A DNA stretch of 64,000 bases from Flavobacteriaceae bacterium PS02336 (GCA_029960065.1 JASCOF010000001.1:558001-622000), one strand, 5' to 3'; positions 1-8,838 are shown, counted from the stretch's first letter. A program made the numbers and translations. Notes: generated from the letters alone by a model not told the origin.

Positions 1-1083
1 ATTATCTATATTTGACTTAACACGTCTATAAGATATTTTAGGCTGTTTTTCTTTTACATCTTTGCCATAAATTTCACCTAAAATAGCCCAACTAGTATCT
101 AACTCTTTTTGAATATCTTCAAATAATTCTTGTAGTTTGATAAATATATAACTGTTTCTTGGCTCACATTGCAAGATTAATGTTTCAGGGTCCTTATTAA
201 AAGTCTGAACATATTTTACATCTAAATGTTTGTAATGTTCAATTTCGGAAATAGGGGAATTAAATGTTTTTAATTTTACTGTTACATCTGGAGTTCTTGA
301 TGAATCAATCTGAAAATAATCAGCAATTCTTAAAAGAACCATTAGGTAAATAATCTCAATGTTGTACGGTTTAACCCATGTATCTTGAAATTTTAATTCT
401 AAATAGCTGAAAAGACTTCTTATATTGATTCCATGACTTCTTGCAATAAGTCCACATATGTTTTTTAAATCATAATCCAAATCTGAAGCAAATGGTACAT
501 AGCCATTTTTGATAGGAAATCCTTTTAAAGCTATTTCGTGTGCAATTCGAGGATGATTTCGTCTTATGAATTCACCAATTAACTTTTTGTCTTCTCCATT
601 AAGTTTATCTTTATTCTCAAGTTGTGGAATTCTAAAATTCCATGTTTCATTTCCTATAATATTTTTCTTTTCTGTGTCTCCAAATCTTCGAGCTTCATCT
701 AAAAAATCATTCCATAATTCAGTCCAAGTTTTTGTGTCAATTTCATTAATTCGTATATCGTCATTTCGCCCAGAAATTAGAGCGCAAAAACCATCATAAG
801 TTAGATGCATTCCAATGTCATGTAATATTGTAGCTAGTATATAAATAGCAATAGATTCAGAATCATTATTTAGAAATTGTTCAATCGTTTCATTTGGTAT
901 AATTTTAATTGATGAATTTAAAATAGATTCAATATGATTGATTCCATGATCTGTATATTCTTCAAAAAAATACAGATTATTTTCTTTTAAAATTTGATCA
1001 TATTGGGAGACAGTATAATATACAATTCCATTTAATTTTTGATTTTTTTCTATTATTGTCTTAAAAGATAAAGGAATATTCAT
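1..1083 (-). CDS. HD-superfamily hydrolase-like protein, 3' end outside window
   Basis: An open frame of 361 codons begins at ATG 1083-1081 and runs without a stop off the left edge, so the C-terminus is missing. I see TDHGINH (residues 44-50), LHDIGMH (87-93), a NHPRIAHE segment (176-183), RSHG (215-218) and LLRIADYFQID (250-260). This spaced His/Asp pattern (H46, H88-D89, H177, H217, D255) resembles metal-dependent HD phosphohydrolase domains. In related large bacterial proteins an HD region of this type is often followed by another domain, sometimes an Hsp90-like ATPase; that is family recollection, and nothing of it is visible here. There is no signal peptide, so it is probably cytoplasmic. 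Its substrate is unknown. The fold assignment is moderate. Confidence 0.7.
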   Translation of the reverse strand, partial: MNIPLSFKTIIEKNQKLNGIVYYTVSQYDQILKENNLYFFEEYTDHGINHIESILNSSIKIIPNETIEQFLNNDSESIAIYILATILHDIGMHLTYDGFCALISGRNDDIRINEIDTKTWTELWNDFLDEARRFGDTEKKNIIGNETWNFRIPQLENKDKLNGEDKKLIGEFIRRNHPRIAHEIALKGFPIKNGYVPFASDLDYDLKNICGLIARSHGINIRSLFSYLELKFQDTWVKPYNIEIIYLMVLLRIADYFQIDSSRTPDVTVKLKTFNSPISEIEHYKHLDVKYVQTFNKDPETLILQCEPRNSYIFIKLQELFEDIQKELDTSWAILGEIYGKDVKEKQPKISYRRVKSNIDN

Positions 1084-1179
1084 TCTTACTTCTGTTTGTT
1101 TTTAATTTCTATATTGCTTTTACTAAAGTAACAAAGATTATGGAAAATTTATTTTTTATTTAAGTAAATTGCTTGAAAA

Positions 1180-1226
1180 TAAAAAGCCACAAATTATTAG
1201 AATTAAATCTATATAATCTGTGACTT
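1180..1226 (-). terminator. Probable terminator of the threonine operon
   Basis: Read on the minus strand, an imperfect hairpin (arms near 1213-1225 and 1185-1197, with a G-U pair) lies just after the thrC stop and is followed by a short T run. It would end thrABC transcription before the HD-domain gene. Confidence 0.55.
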
Positions 1227-1248
1227 AAAATTTTATAAATGTTAAGTT

Positions 1249-2538
1249 TTACCCCAAGAAATCTTTCAACTCCTCATAACTCCCAATCTTCACACTAACT
1301 TTCTCCTCATTAATAACACTCTCAATTTGAGCAGGAATAGGAAGTGTAATTCCTAAAGCAGGTTCAACAACATCTAAGAATTTAATAGGATGTGCTGTTT
1401 CTAAGAAAATACCAATTGCGTTCGGGTGTTTCTCCAATTCTTTTTTCAAACCTAAATAACCAACAGCGCCGTGTGGTTCTGCGATATAACCGTCTGTGTT
1501 ATAAATTTTCTTTAGCGCTTCAAGAGTTTCTTCGTCAGTATAACTATAAGAAGAAAAGTCTTTTTCGAACGCTTTTAAGTCATTATTGTACAATTCCTGA
1601 ATTCTAATAAAGTTACTTGGATTTCCAACGTCCATTGCGTTAGAGATTGTTGCTTTAGAAGGTTTTGGGTCGTATTTTCCATTTTCTAAGAATCTTGGTA
1701 CGGTGTCGTTTACGTTTGTAGACGCTACAAAATGCTCAATTGGCAAACCTAATTTCTTTGCCATAATTCCGGCGCAGATATTTCCGAAGTTGCCACTTGG
1801 ACAAGAGAAAACTAAAGGTTTGTTTTGGCTTTTCAACGCTTTGTAAGCGAAGAAGAAATAAAACATTTGCGGTAACCAGCGCGCAATATTAATTGAATTC
1901 GCTGAGGTTAGGTTTTTATGCGCTAAAGTTTCATCTAAAAAAGCTTTTTTTACCATATCCTGACAATCATCAAAAACACCGTCAACTTCAAGCGCTTTAA
2001 TGTTCTGCCCTAAAGTAGTCAATTGTTTTTCCTGAATATCGCTCACTTTTCCTGACGGATATAAAATGACAACATCAACGCCGTCAACGCCTAAAAATCC
2101 GCTGGCAACGGCTCCGCCCGTATCTCCAGAAGTAGCTACTAAAACCGTGTTTTTAGCGTCTTTTTTATCTTTATTGAAATAGCCCAAACAACGTGACATA
2201 AATCGCGCTCCAACGTCTTTAAACGCCATTGTTGGTCCGTGAAATAATTCTAATGAATAGATTCCGTCTTCGACTTTCACCACCGGAAAATCAAAAACTA
2301 AAGTATCAGCAATGATTTCTTTTAGTTTTTCTGCAGGGATTTCGTCTCCAACGAATTGTTTAATCGCTTCAAAAGCGATTTCTTCGTGGCTTAAACTTTC
2401 GATTTTATCAAAAAACGAAGGATCAAGCGGTGTAATACTTTCTGGGAAATATAATCCTTTGTCAGTTGCTAATCCTTGTATAACAGCTTCTTGAAAAGAA
2501 ACTTTTGGGGCATTATGGTTTAAACTGTAGTATTTCAT
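1249..2538 (-). CDS. thrC: Threonine synthase
   Basis: This is a PLP enzyme that converts O-phospho-L-homoserine to L-threonine, the last step of the pathway. The HGPTMAFKD motif (residues 100-108) carries the expected PLP lysine at K107, and ATSGDTGGA follows as the phosphate-binding loop. The 429-residue length is normal for the family. I chose ATG 2538 because the protein then begins MKYYSLNHN, as in relatives; the upstream ATG at 2571 adds 11 residues encoded by an intergenic repeat. It is the third gene of thrA-thrB-thrC, 555 bases after thrB, and that gap is full of repeats. Confidence 0.95.
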   Translation of the reverse strand: MKYYSLNHNAPKVSFQEAVIQGLATDKGLYFPESITPLDPSFFDKIESLSHEEIAFEAIKQFVGDEIPAEKLKEIIADTLVFDFPVVKVEDGIYSLELFHGPTMAFKDVGARFMSRCLGYFNKDKKDAKNTVLVATSGDTGGAVASGFLGVDGVDVVILYPSGKVSDIQEKQLTTLGQNIKALEVDGVFDDCQDMVKKAFLDETLAHKNLTSANSINIARWLPQMFYFFFAYKALKSQNKPLVFSCPSGNFGNICAGIMAKKLGLPIEHFVASTNVNDTVPRFLENGKYDPKPSKATISNAMDVGNPSNFIRIQELYNNDLKAFEKDFSSYSYTDEETLEALKKIYNTDGYIAEPHGAVGYLGLKKELEKHPNAIGIFLETAHPIKFLDVVEPALGITLPIPAQIESVINEEKVSVKIGSYEELKDFLG

Positions 2539-2553
2539 TGGTTGTTTTTTATT

Positions 2554-2613
2554 TAACCGCAAAGAGCGCAAGGAATTGGTTTCTTTTTAAAACGCAATGT
2601 TCGCAAAGCTTTG
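2554..2613. repeat. Partial copy of the AACGCAAAG palindromic repeat
   Basis: This is the left half of the family described at 46082-46207: AACCGCAAAGAGCGCAAGG followed by a CGCAAAGCTTTG segment. The right half is missing. It lies just upstream of thrC, between it and thrB. Confidence 0.7.
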
Positions 2614-2661
2614 TGGTAATATTTTTTATTTAAACAATTTATATTTTCAATTATGTATTAG

Positions 2662-3056
2662 TTCTGTCAGGCTGAGCGGAGTCGAAGCCCACACAAAGTA
2701 TGGATATAAAGTTAAATCCTCAACGTTTGTCATTTCGACGGAGGAGAAATCTTCGCAAGTAACTCCGCAACTTTAATCCAATCTTTGTGGAGCTTCTCGT
2801 GTGATCCTTCGTTCCTCAGGATGACAAACTGCATGGTTATGCTTTGTGTCTATACTTTGTCGAGCTTCTCGTGGAGATTTCTCCTCCGTCGAAATGACAA
2901 ACTGCATGTGTATGTTTTGTGTTTGTACTTTGTGTCTGTACTTTGCCGAGCTTCTCGTGTGATCCTTCGTTCCTCAGGATGACAAACTGCATGGTTATGA
3001 CAAATTGGGTGTGACTTACTTTGCGTGGGCTTCGACTTCGCTCAGCCTGACAAAAC
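2662..3056. repeat. Composite intergenic repeat cluster (thrC-thrB gap)
   Basis: About 395 bases of nested repeats fill the gap. The outer arms (2662-2692 and about 3025-3055) are near-perfect inverted copies containing GTCAGGCTGAGCG. Inside them, GTCATTTCGACGGAGG (from 2730) recurs inverted near 2878-2900. An exact 52-base direct repeat occurs at 2790-2841 and 2948-2999. The open frame across 2785-2982 is made of these repeats and is not a gene. I see no transposase. Confidence 0.85.
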
Positions 3057-3093
3057 TTTGTTTTAATTCGTTTTACTTAATACATCTCACATT

Positions 3094-4017
3094 TTACAAA
3101 ATTCTAACACCATCCGGGTTTATTTTCGAAACGTGAATTTCATATGGTAAATTCATTTTTTCGTAAACGTCGCTCATGGCTTTTGCGATTTGGTCTGCGG
3201 TTTCTTTTCCTCTGCTTAAAGCAAAAATCGACGGACCAGAACCTGAAATTCCAGAACCTAAAGCACCGTTTTCATAAGCCGTTTGCTTGATTTGATCGAA
3301 TCCTGGAATTAAAACACTTCTTAAAGGTTCTACGATTTCGTCATGAAGCGAACGTCCAATTAATTCATAATCTTTAGTGTAAAGACCTGCGATTAATCCG
3401 CCCACATTTCCCCATTGCATAATGGCACTTTTTAGGGAAACGTTTTGTTTTAAAACCGAACGTGCATCAGATGTTTTCAATTCAATTTGCGGGTGAACCA
3501 CCGTTGCAAATAATTCTTCTGGACTGTCAATTCTAATAATATCAAGCGGCGCATAACTTCTTACCAAAGTAAATCCGCCTAAAAGGGCAGGAGCAACGTT
3601 GTCAGCATGCGCGTTTCCGCTGGCTAATTTCTCGCCCTGCATCGCAAACTGAACCAAATCTTTACGAGAATAAGGTCTTCCTAATAATTCATTAATTCCG
3701 AAAACCGCTCCGGCAGAACTTGCCGCACTGCTACCAATTCCGCTTCCGGCTTTTATGTTTTTATAAATTTCGATTTCGAATCCAAAATCCAATTCGTCCA
3801 AAGTTTCCAGCATAGCCAAAGCCGCAACTCCAGAAACGTTTTTCTCGGTTTCCAAAGGTAAATCGGCACCCACAATTTTAGTGATTCGAATTCCTTTTTG
3901 ATCGACTTTTCGAACAATCATTTCATCGCCCGCATTGTCTAAGCAAAGTCCCAATACGTCAAATCCGCATGAGAGGTTTGCGATAGTTGCCGGGCAAAAT
4001 AGTTTAATTTCTTTCAT
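3094..4017 (-). CDS. thrB: Homoserine kinase
   Basis: This GHMP-family kinase phosphorylates L-homoserine with ATP, between the ThrA dehydrogenase step and ThrC. It has an N-terminal CPATIANLSCGFD segment and the GHMP ATP loop GSGIGSSAAS at residues 91-100; a glycine-rich GSGISGSGPS near residue 256 matches the third GHMP motif. At 307 residues it has the usual family length. It lies 172 bases downstream of thrA, with a palindromic repeat between them, and is read in the same direction as thrC. Confidence 0.96.
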   Translation of the reverse strand: MKEIKLFCPATIANLSCGFDVLGLCLDNAGDEMIVRKVDQKGIRITKIVGADLPLETEKNVSGVAALAMLETLDELDFGFEIEIYKNIKAGSGIGSSAASSAGAVFGINELLGRPYSRKDLVQFAMQGEKLASGNAHADNVAPALLGGFTLVRSYAPLDIIRIDSPEELFATVVHPQIELKTSDARSVLKQNVSLKSAIMQWGNVGGLIAGLYTKDYELIGRSLHDEIVEPLRSVLIPGFDQIKQTAYENGALGSGISGSGPSIFALSRGKETADQIAKAMSDVYEKMNLPYEIHVSKINPDGVRIL

Positions 4018-4023
4018 TTTTGG

Positions 4024-4062
4024 TTGTTTCAGGTTTCAGGTTTAAAGTTTCAAGTTGCCAAA
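4024..4062. repeat. TTTCAGGTTTCAAG short-period repeat
   Basis: This is a run of degenerate TTTCAGG / TTTCAAG units beside the thrB start. Similar runs occur near 46042-46070 and 52959-52990, all in gaps between genes. Confidence 0.6.
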
Positions 4063-4072
4063 CTTTGCGAGC

Positions 4073-4168
4073 TTAACCGCAAAGTTCGCAAGGTTTTTTC
4101 GCAAAGTTCACAAGAAGAAACAAAGCTTTGCGAACCTTGCGTAATCTTCTGCGTGCTTTGCGGTTAAA
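4073..4168. repeat. Full copy of the AACGCAAAG palindromic repeat
   Basis: The copy begins AACCGCAAAGTTCGCAAGG and ends TGCTTTGCGGTTAAAC, so its ends are inverted relative to each other. An internal arm pair is built around GCAAAG/CTTTGC. It sits between thrA and thrB and could fold in the polycistronic transcript, where it might act as a processing or attenuation point; that role is inference. Confidence 0.85.
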
Positions 4169-4189
4169 CTTTAAGCCTGAAACAAAAAT

Positions 4190-6637
4190 TTATATATTAC
4201 CTATTCTAATGACATCCGCAAAAATTCCTGATGCTGTAACAGCTGCGCCCGCACCAGCTCCTTTGATCAATAAAGGCTGATCTACGTAACGATCTGTGTA
4301 GAAAAGCACGATATTGTCTTTTCCTTCTAAATTATAGAAAGGATGATCTTTTGGTATGAATTGCAGACCTACGCTTGCTTTTCCGTTTTCGAATTGCGCT
4401 ACGTATTTCAATCTTGAATCTTTAGCTAAAGCTTCGTTGTAAATGCCTTCAAAATGAGCGGCATGTTTGATTAACGAAGCAAAAAAGTCTTCGTTGTTTG
4501 TTGTTGCTAAACAGTCAGCAGGTAAAAACGATTCGTTTGCAATCGCGTCAATATCCATTTCGTAACCGCTTTCGCGAATTAAGATTAGAATTTTACGAGC
4601 CACGTCGATGCCACTTAAGTCGATTTTTGGATCAGGTTCTGTGAAACCTTGAACTCCCGCTTCTTTTACCACATCGTGAAAAGAATTGTCTTTATCGAAA
4701 TTGTTGAAAATGAAGTTCAAACTTCCCGATAAAACCGCCTGAATTTTATGCACTTTATCGCCAGAAGCAATTAAGTTTTTTACAGTATCTATAATTGGTA
4801 ATCCCGCACCAACATTCGTTTCAAACAAAAACGGAGCGTTATATTGACGAGACAAACTCTTTAATTTTTTATAATTGTCATAAGCAGATGAACAAGCAAT
4901 TTTATTACAAGTTACAACCGCAATACTTTCTTTTAAGAATTTCTCGTATGCTTCAGAAACTGTTGCATTTGCTGTAATATCCACAAAGATGCTGTTTCTT
5001 AAATTCAGGTCTTTTGCTTTTTTAATGAATTCTTCAATATTAGCTGGTTCGCCTTCGCTTAAAGCGGCATCCCAACTTTTTAAAGAAATTCCATCTTCAT
5101 CAAAAATCATTTTTCTTGAATTGGATAAAGCAATAACGCGAACATTTATTTTTAAAACCTCTTTTAAAAATTTCTTTTGGCTGTGAATCTGTTCGATGAA
5201 TTTTTCTCCCACATTTCCAACTCCCATTACAAATAGGTTCAACTGTTTGGTGTTTTCTTCAAAGAAATTTTCGTGTAAAGTATTCAACGCTTTTTTAACG
5301 TCTCTTTCGTTAATTACAGTCGAGATATTTCTTTCAGAAGCACCTTGCGCAATGGCACGAATGTTTACGTTGTTTTTTCCTAAAGTAGAAAACATTCTTC
5401 CGCTTAAACCTTGGTGGTTTTTCATGTTTTCACCTACCAAAGCAATAATGCAAAGATCTTTTTCTACGTAGCAAGGATCGATTTTGTTCTGAGAAATTTC
5501 GATTTCGAATGCTCTATTGATCGCAGCTTCGGCATTATCAGCATCAGAATTTAAAATTCCGATACAAATTGAATGCTCAGAAGAAGCCTGAGTAATAAAA
5601 ATCACGTTTATTTTTTCCTGAGACAATACTTCAAATAAACGTCTTGAAGAACCTGCAACACCAATCATTCCCGGACCTTCAAGTGTTAAAAGCGAAATAT
5701 GATCAATATGGCTGATTCCTTTTACAACAGTATCTTTTGATAAAACGGTATCAGAAATTAAAGTTCCTTCTGCTTCCGGTTCGAAAGTATTTTTGATTAA
5801 AATTGGAATATTTTTTCTTAAAACAGGCTGAATTGTTGGCGGATATAAAACTTTAGCTCCAAAATGCGACAATTCCATTGCTTCTTGATACGAGATATTT
5901 GCAATTGGCTGTGCTTGTTTTACGATTTTTGGGTTTGCAGTAAACATTCCGTTTACGTCAGTCCAGATTTCCAATTGTTCTGCGTCTAAAGCTCCTGCAA
6001 TAATTGCAGCAGTATAATCAGATCCGCCGCGTCCTAAAGTCGAAGTGATTCCGTCTAAAGTCTGCGCGATAAATCCAGGCAGAATATTGATTCTAGATTT
6101 GTTTTCAGCAAGATATTCTTGAATTAATTTATTTGAAACTTCGAAATTAACAGCAGCTTTTCCGAAGTTATTATCTGTTTTGATTACTTCACGACTGTCT
6201 TTGTAAACAGCGTCTTTGTTAATTTGCTGATACGCCTGAGCGATGATGAAAGAAGAAAGCAATTCTCCAAAACTTAAAATAGTATCAGCAGTTCTTGGAG
6301 ATAATTCGCCCAAAAGGAAACAACCGTCTAATAAAGTTTCTAAATGATTAATGATTCTTTTTACGTGGCTCAGTAAACTGCTTTGCTCGCTTACAGGAAT
6401 TAATTCTTTTAATGTGTCAAGGTGTTTTTTCTCGATTTCAGCAACGACTTCTCTAAAGCTTTCATCGTTTGCGGCCGCTTTTGCTGCTGCAGATTGTAAT
6501 AAATCTGTGACTTTACTTAAAGCGGAAACGACAACAACTAATTGATCTTGTTTTGCTTTTTGATTAACAATGTCAAGAACGAGTTTTATATTTTGAGCAT
6601 TGGCAACCGAAGTTCCGCCAAATTTTAATACTTTCAT
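4190..6637 (-). CDS. thrA: Bifunctional aspartokinase / homoserine dehydrogenase I
   Basis: This fused enzyme catalyses the first and third steps from aspartate toward threonine. The aspartokinase half opens with KFGGTSVAN and has LGRGGSDYTA at residues 201-210. ACT-type regulatory sequence spans roughly 310-450. The dehydrogenase half begins with the Rossmann motif GVGNVG near 472-477. At 815 residues it matches the E. coli ThrA size class. I chose ATG 6637 because it gives the canonical MKVLKFGGTS start; a start at 6688 would add 17 unconserved residues. It heads the thrABC operon and is preceded by a threonine-rich leader peptide. Feedback inhibition by threonine through the ACT region is expected from the family. 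Confidence 0.97.
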   Translation of the reverse strand: MKVLKFGGTSVANAQNIKLVLDIVNQKAKQDQLVVVVSALSKVTDLLQSAAAKAAANDESFREVVAEIEKKHLDTLKELIPVSEQSSLLSHVKRIINHLETLLDGCFLLGELSPRTADTILSFGELLSSFIIAQAYQQINKDAVYKDSREVIKTDNNFGKAAVNFEVSNKLIQEYLAENKSRINILPGFIAQTLDGITSTLGRGGSDYTAAIIAGALDAEQLEIWTDVNGMFTANPKIVKQAQPIANISYQEAMELSHFGAKVLYPPTIQPVLRKNIPILIKNTFEPEAEGTLISDTVLSKDTVVKGISHIDHISLLTLEGPGMIGVAGSSRRLFEVLSQEKINVIFITQASSEHSICIGILNSDADNAEAAINRAFEIEISQNKIDPCYVEKDLCIIALVGENMKNHQGLSGRMFSTLGKNNVNIRAIAQGASERNISTVINERDVKKALNTLHENFFEENTKQLNLFVMGVGNVGEKFIEQIHSQKKFLKEVLKINVRVIALSNSRKMIFDEDGISLKSWDAALSEGEPANIEEFIKKAKDLNLRNSIFVDITANATVSEAYEKFLKESIAVVTCNKIACSSAYDNYKKLKSLSRQYNAPFLFETNVGAGLPIIDTVKNLIASGDKVHKIQAVLSGSLNFIFNNFDKDNSFHDVVKEAGVQGFTEPDPKIDLSGIDVARKILILIRESGYEMDIDAIANESFLPADCLATTNNEDFFASLIKHAAHFEGIYNEALAKDSRLKYVAQFENGKASVGLQFIPKDHPFYNLEGKDNIVLFYTDRYVDQPLLIKGAGAGAAVTASGIFADVIRIGNI

Positions 6638-6772
6638 TTTGTGATATTTTTTAATAAGGTGCAAAGATTTTGAGTAACAAAGGTTCAAAGCTTATCAACT
6701 GTGAACTGAAACTGAAAACTGCGACAATTTTTTTGTAAATGTTTTTTATGTATCCAATAACTCTCTTCTTTT

Positions 6773-6831
6773 AAGAAAAAAGTATAGGTAACCTAGAATT
6801 ATATGTAAAAATGTATACCCCTAAGGGGTAG
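6773..6831 (-). promoter_or_regulatory. Candidate attenuator hairpins of the thr leader
   Basis: On the minus strand the leader transcript contains UACCCC-UUA-GGGGUA (6830-6816), a 6-pair stem whose loop overlaps the UAG stop of the leader peptide and which is followed by UACAUUUUU. Farther on, a small UAGGU/ACCUA hairpin (6795-6785) is followed by UACUUUUUU. The GGGGUA arm could also pair with the later UUACCU. Either hairpin could act as the terminator. The sequence shows the elements; the mechanism is inferred. Confidence 0.55.
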
Positions 6832-6922
6832 TAGTTGTTGTAGTAGAAATTGTTGTAGCAGCAATTGCAACTCTAGAAGGAGCTGTCATTGTAGATTGAT
6901 ATTTTGTGCTGTTACTTTTCAT
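6821..6922 (-). CDS. thrL: Threonine operon leader peptide
   Basis: This is a 33-residue open frame from ATG 6922 to TAG 6821, directly upstream of thrA on the same strand. Eleven of the 33 residues are threonine, including six consecutive Thr codons at residues 27-32 followed by Pro and stop; a Thr-Thr-Ile-Ser stretch comes just before. It resembles the threonine/isoleucine-rich leader peptides of enterobacterial thr operons in composition and position. A ribosome stalled on the Thr codons would cover the hairpin that starts at the stop codon, and so would favour read-through into thrA. The gene is too short for ordinary gene callers. The symbol is by analogy. Confidence 0.85.
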   Translation of the reverse strand: MKSNSTKYQSTMTAPSRVAIAATTISTTTTTTP

Positions 6923-6933
6923 TTTTGATTTTT

Positions 6934-6941
6934 CAAAAGTA
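6934..6941 (-). promoter_or_regulatory. Bacteroidota -7 box ahead of the thr leader
   Basis: TACTTTTG on the minus strand matches TAnnTTTG exactly. It ends 11 bases before the leader-peptide ATG, so the transcript would have a very short or absent 5' untranslated region. A TTTT tract 19 bases upstream could serve as an imperfect -33 element. Confidence 0.6.
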
Positions 6942-7275
6942 CAGTTTTTTATACAAGCTGAAAACTTAAAAAGGCTTTTTACGAATATTTTAATAATTCA
7001 AATCACCATAATTCAATATTGAGTAATTGTTAAAATTCAACAAGCTAAATTGAGGTTTTGATATATTTCAAGACCTATTTTTTGTCATTACGATTTTTCT
7101 AAAGAGTTGAATTTTAATTAAAAATCAGTTAAAAGGCTTTCAAAAGCGGTTAATAATCTATTAACAATAAATTAAAAGCATGTAATGAGTTTCATTGAAA
7201 TTTTAATTATTGTGATAAAATGTTGCTTTTTAATATTGATTTGTTGAATTTTGACGTCTTAAATTGAAAAACATC
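6942..7275. other. Divergent intergenic region between thr leader and hutH
   Basis: This AT-rich stretch of about 330 bases should hold the promoter of hutH and the upstream part of the thr promoter. I found no further open frame, no strong inverted repeat and no exact TAnnTTTG box oriented toward hutH. Confidence 0.5.
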
Positions 7276-8790
7276 ATGAGAGAGATCCATTATATAAGTA
7301 CTGAAACAATCACTTTAGAAACTCTGCACGAGATTTTATCCAATAACAAAATGCTTGAACTTTCTGAAGAAGCGAAAGTAAATGTGCAGAAATGCCGTGA
7401 TTATTTAGATAAAAAAATGGAATCGCATACGGCACCAATTTATGGTATCAATACTGGTTTTGGTTCACTTTATAGTGTGAAAATCTCAAATGAAAATTTA
7501 TCTAAACTTCAGGAGAATTTAGTTAAATCTCATGCCTGCGGAACTGGAGAGGAAGTTCCGGCAGAAATTGTGAAGATGATGCTATTGCTAAAAATTCAAT
7601 CTTTAAGCTACGGACATTCTGGAGTTCAATTAAAAACTTTAGAGCGTTTAGTCGATTTTTACAATAATGATATCCTGCCGATAATTTACACTCAAGGCTC
7701 ACTTGGGGCTTCGGGAGATTTAGCGCCTTTGGCTCATATATCACTGCCATTAATTGGAGAAGGTGTGGTGTTTTTTGAAGGAAAGAAAACAGATGCAGCA
7801 GAAGTTTTAAAACATTTTAACTGGGAACCAATCATTTTACAGTCCAAAGAAGGTTTGGCTTTGTTGAACGGAACACAATTTATGAGTGCTTATGGAGCTC
7901 ATATTTTAATTAAAGCGTATAAATATTCTTATTTGGCAGATTTAATAGGAACTATTTCTTTAGAAGGTTTTGATGGAAGAATCGAACCTTTTAACGAATT
8001 GATACATTATATACGTCCGCACAAAGGACAAATTGTAACGGCGCAAAGAATTACTGAATTCTTAGACGGAAGCGAAATTATCGCTCAAGAAAAGAAACAT
8101 GTTCAGGATCCATACTCTTTCCGTTGTATGCCTCAGGTTCACGGCGCTTCAAAAGATGCAATTGATTATGTTAGAAAAGTATTCAAAACCGAAATTAACT
8201 CGGTTACCGATAATCCTAATATATTTATTGAAGCCGATCAGATTATTTCGGGCGGCAATTTCCACGGTCAGCCTTTAGCTTTAGCTTTAGATTTTATGGC
8301 AATTGCTTTGGCCGAATTAGGAAGTATTTCTGAAAGAAGAACATATCAGTTAATTTCTGGATTACGTAACCTGCCAGCATTTTTAGTTGATAATCCGGGA
8401 TTGAATTCGGGTCTTATGATTCCTCAATATACAGCAGCAAGTATTGCAAGTCAGAACAAACAGTTGGCAACTCCTGCCAGCATCGATAGTATTGTTTCTA
8501 GTAACGGACAAGAAGATCATGTGAGTATGGGAGCGAACGGAGCAACAAAAGCCTTACGAATTTTAGACAATTTAGAGCGTATTTTAGCGATTGAATTGTT
8601 GAATGCATCTCAGGCAATTGCGTATAGAGAGCCTTTAAAATCGAGTGATTTTATAGAAATGTTCTTAAGCAGTTATAGAGAAGTAGTGCCTTTGGTAAAA
8701 GAAGACAGAATCTTACATAATGACATAGAAAACACGGTTTTATTCCTTGAGAGTTTCCAAATAGAAAACGATTTGTTAACAATGGCTTAA
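7276..8790 (+). CDS. hutH: Histidine ammonia-lyase
   Basis: This enzyme removes ammonia from L-histidine to give urocanate, the first step of histidine degradation. The Ala145-Ser146-Gly147 triad in GSLGASGDLAPL forms the MIO electrophile. Ser85-His86 in LVKSHACGTG matches the selectivity position of histidine lyases rather than the HL or FL pairs of tyrosine and phenylalanine lyases. The length, 504 residues, is normal. I prefer ATG 7276 to an in-frame TTG at 7264. No hutU, hutI or hutG lies nearby, so it is an orphan here. An aromatic amino-acid lyase role cannot be fully excluded. Confidence 0.88.
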   Translation: MREIHYISTETITLETLHEILSNNKMLELSEEAKVNVQKCRDYLDKKMESHTAPIYGINTGFGSLYSVKISNENLSKLQENLVKSHACGTGEEVPAEIVKMMLLLKIQSLSYGHSGVQLKTLERLVDFYNNDILPIIYTQGSLGASGDLAPLAHISLPLIGEGVVFFEGKKTDAAEVLKHFNWEPIILQSKEGLALLNGTQFMSAYGAHILIKAYKYSYLADLIGTISLEGFDGRIEPFNELIHYIRPHKGQIVTAQRITEFLDGSEIIAQEKKHVQDPYSFRCMPQVHGASKDAIDYVRKVFKTEINSVTDNPNIFIEADQIISGGNFHGQPLALALDFMAIALAELGSISERRTYQLISGLRNLPAFLVDNPGLNSGLMIPQYTAASIASQNKQLATPASIDSIVSSNGQEDHVSMGANGATKALRILDNLERILAIELLNASQAIAYREPLKSSDFIEMFLSSYREVVPLVKEDRILHNDIENTVLFLESFQIENDLLTMA

Positions 8791-8811
8791 CATTGCAAAA
8801 TATTATTGAAG

Positions 8812-8819
8812 TAATTTTG
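8812..8819 (+). promoter_or_regulatory. Bacteroidota -7 box ahead of the DUF47 gene
   Basis: TAATTTTG matches TAnnTTTG and is followed by CAC; it lies 19 bases before the ATG at 8839. A TTG sits 16 bases upstream, slightly short for a -33 box. It would start a DUF47-PiT transcript separate from hutH. Confidence 0.55.
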
Positions 8820-8838
8820 CACTATCAAAAATAAAACA

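Noticed and set aside
566..799. Plus-strand open frame of 77 codons
   Set aside because: It is antisense to the HD-domain gene, has a composition like other antisense frames and shows no family motif.
2785..2982. Plus-strand open frame in the thrB-thrC gap
   Set aside because: The frame is built from the direct and inverted repeats of the composite element; repeated phrases in its translation reflect the DNA repeats.
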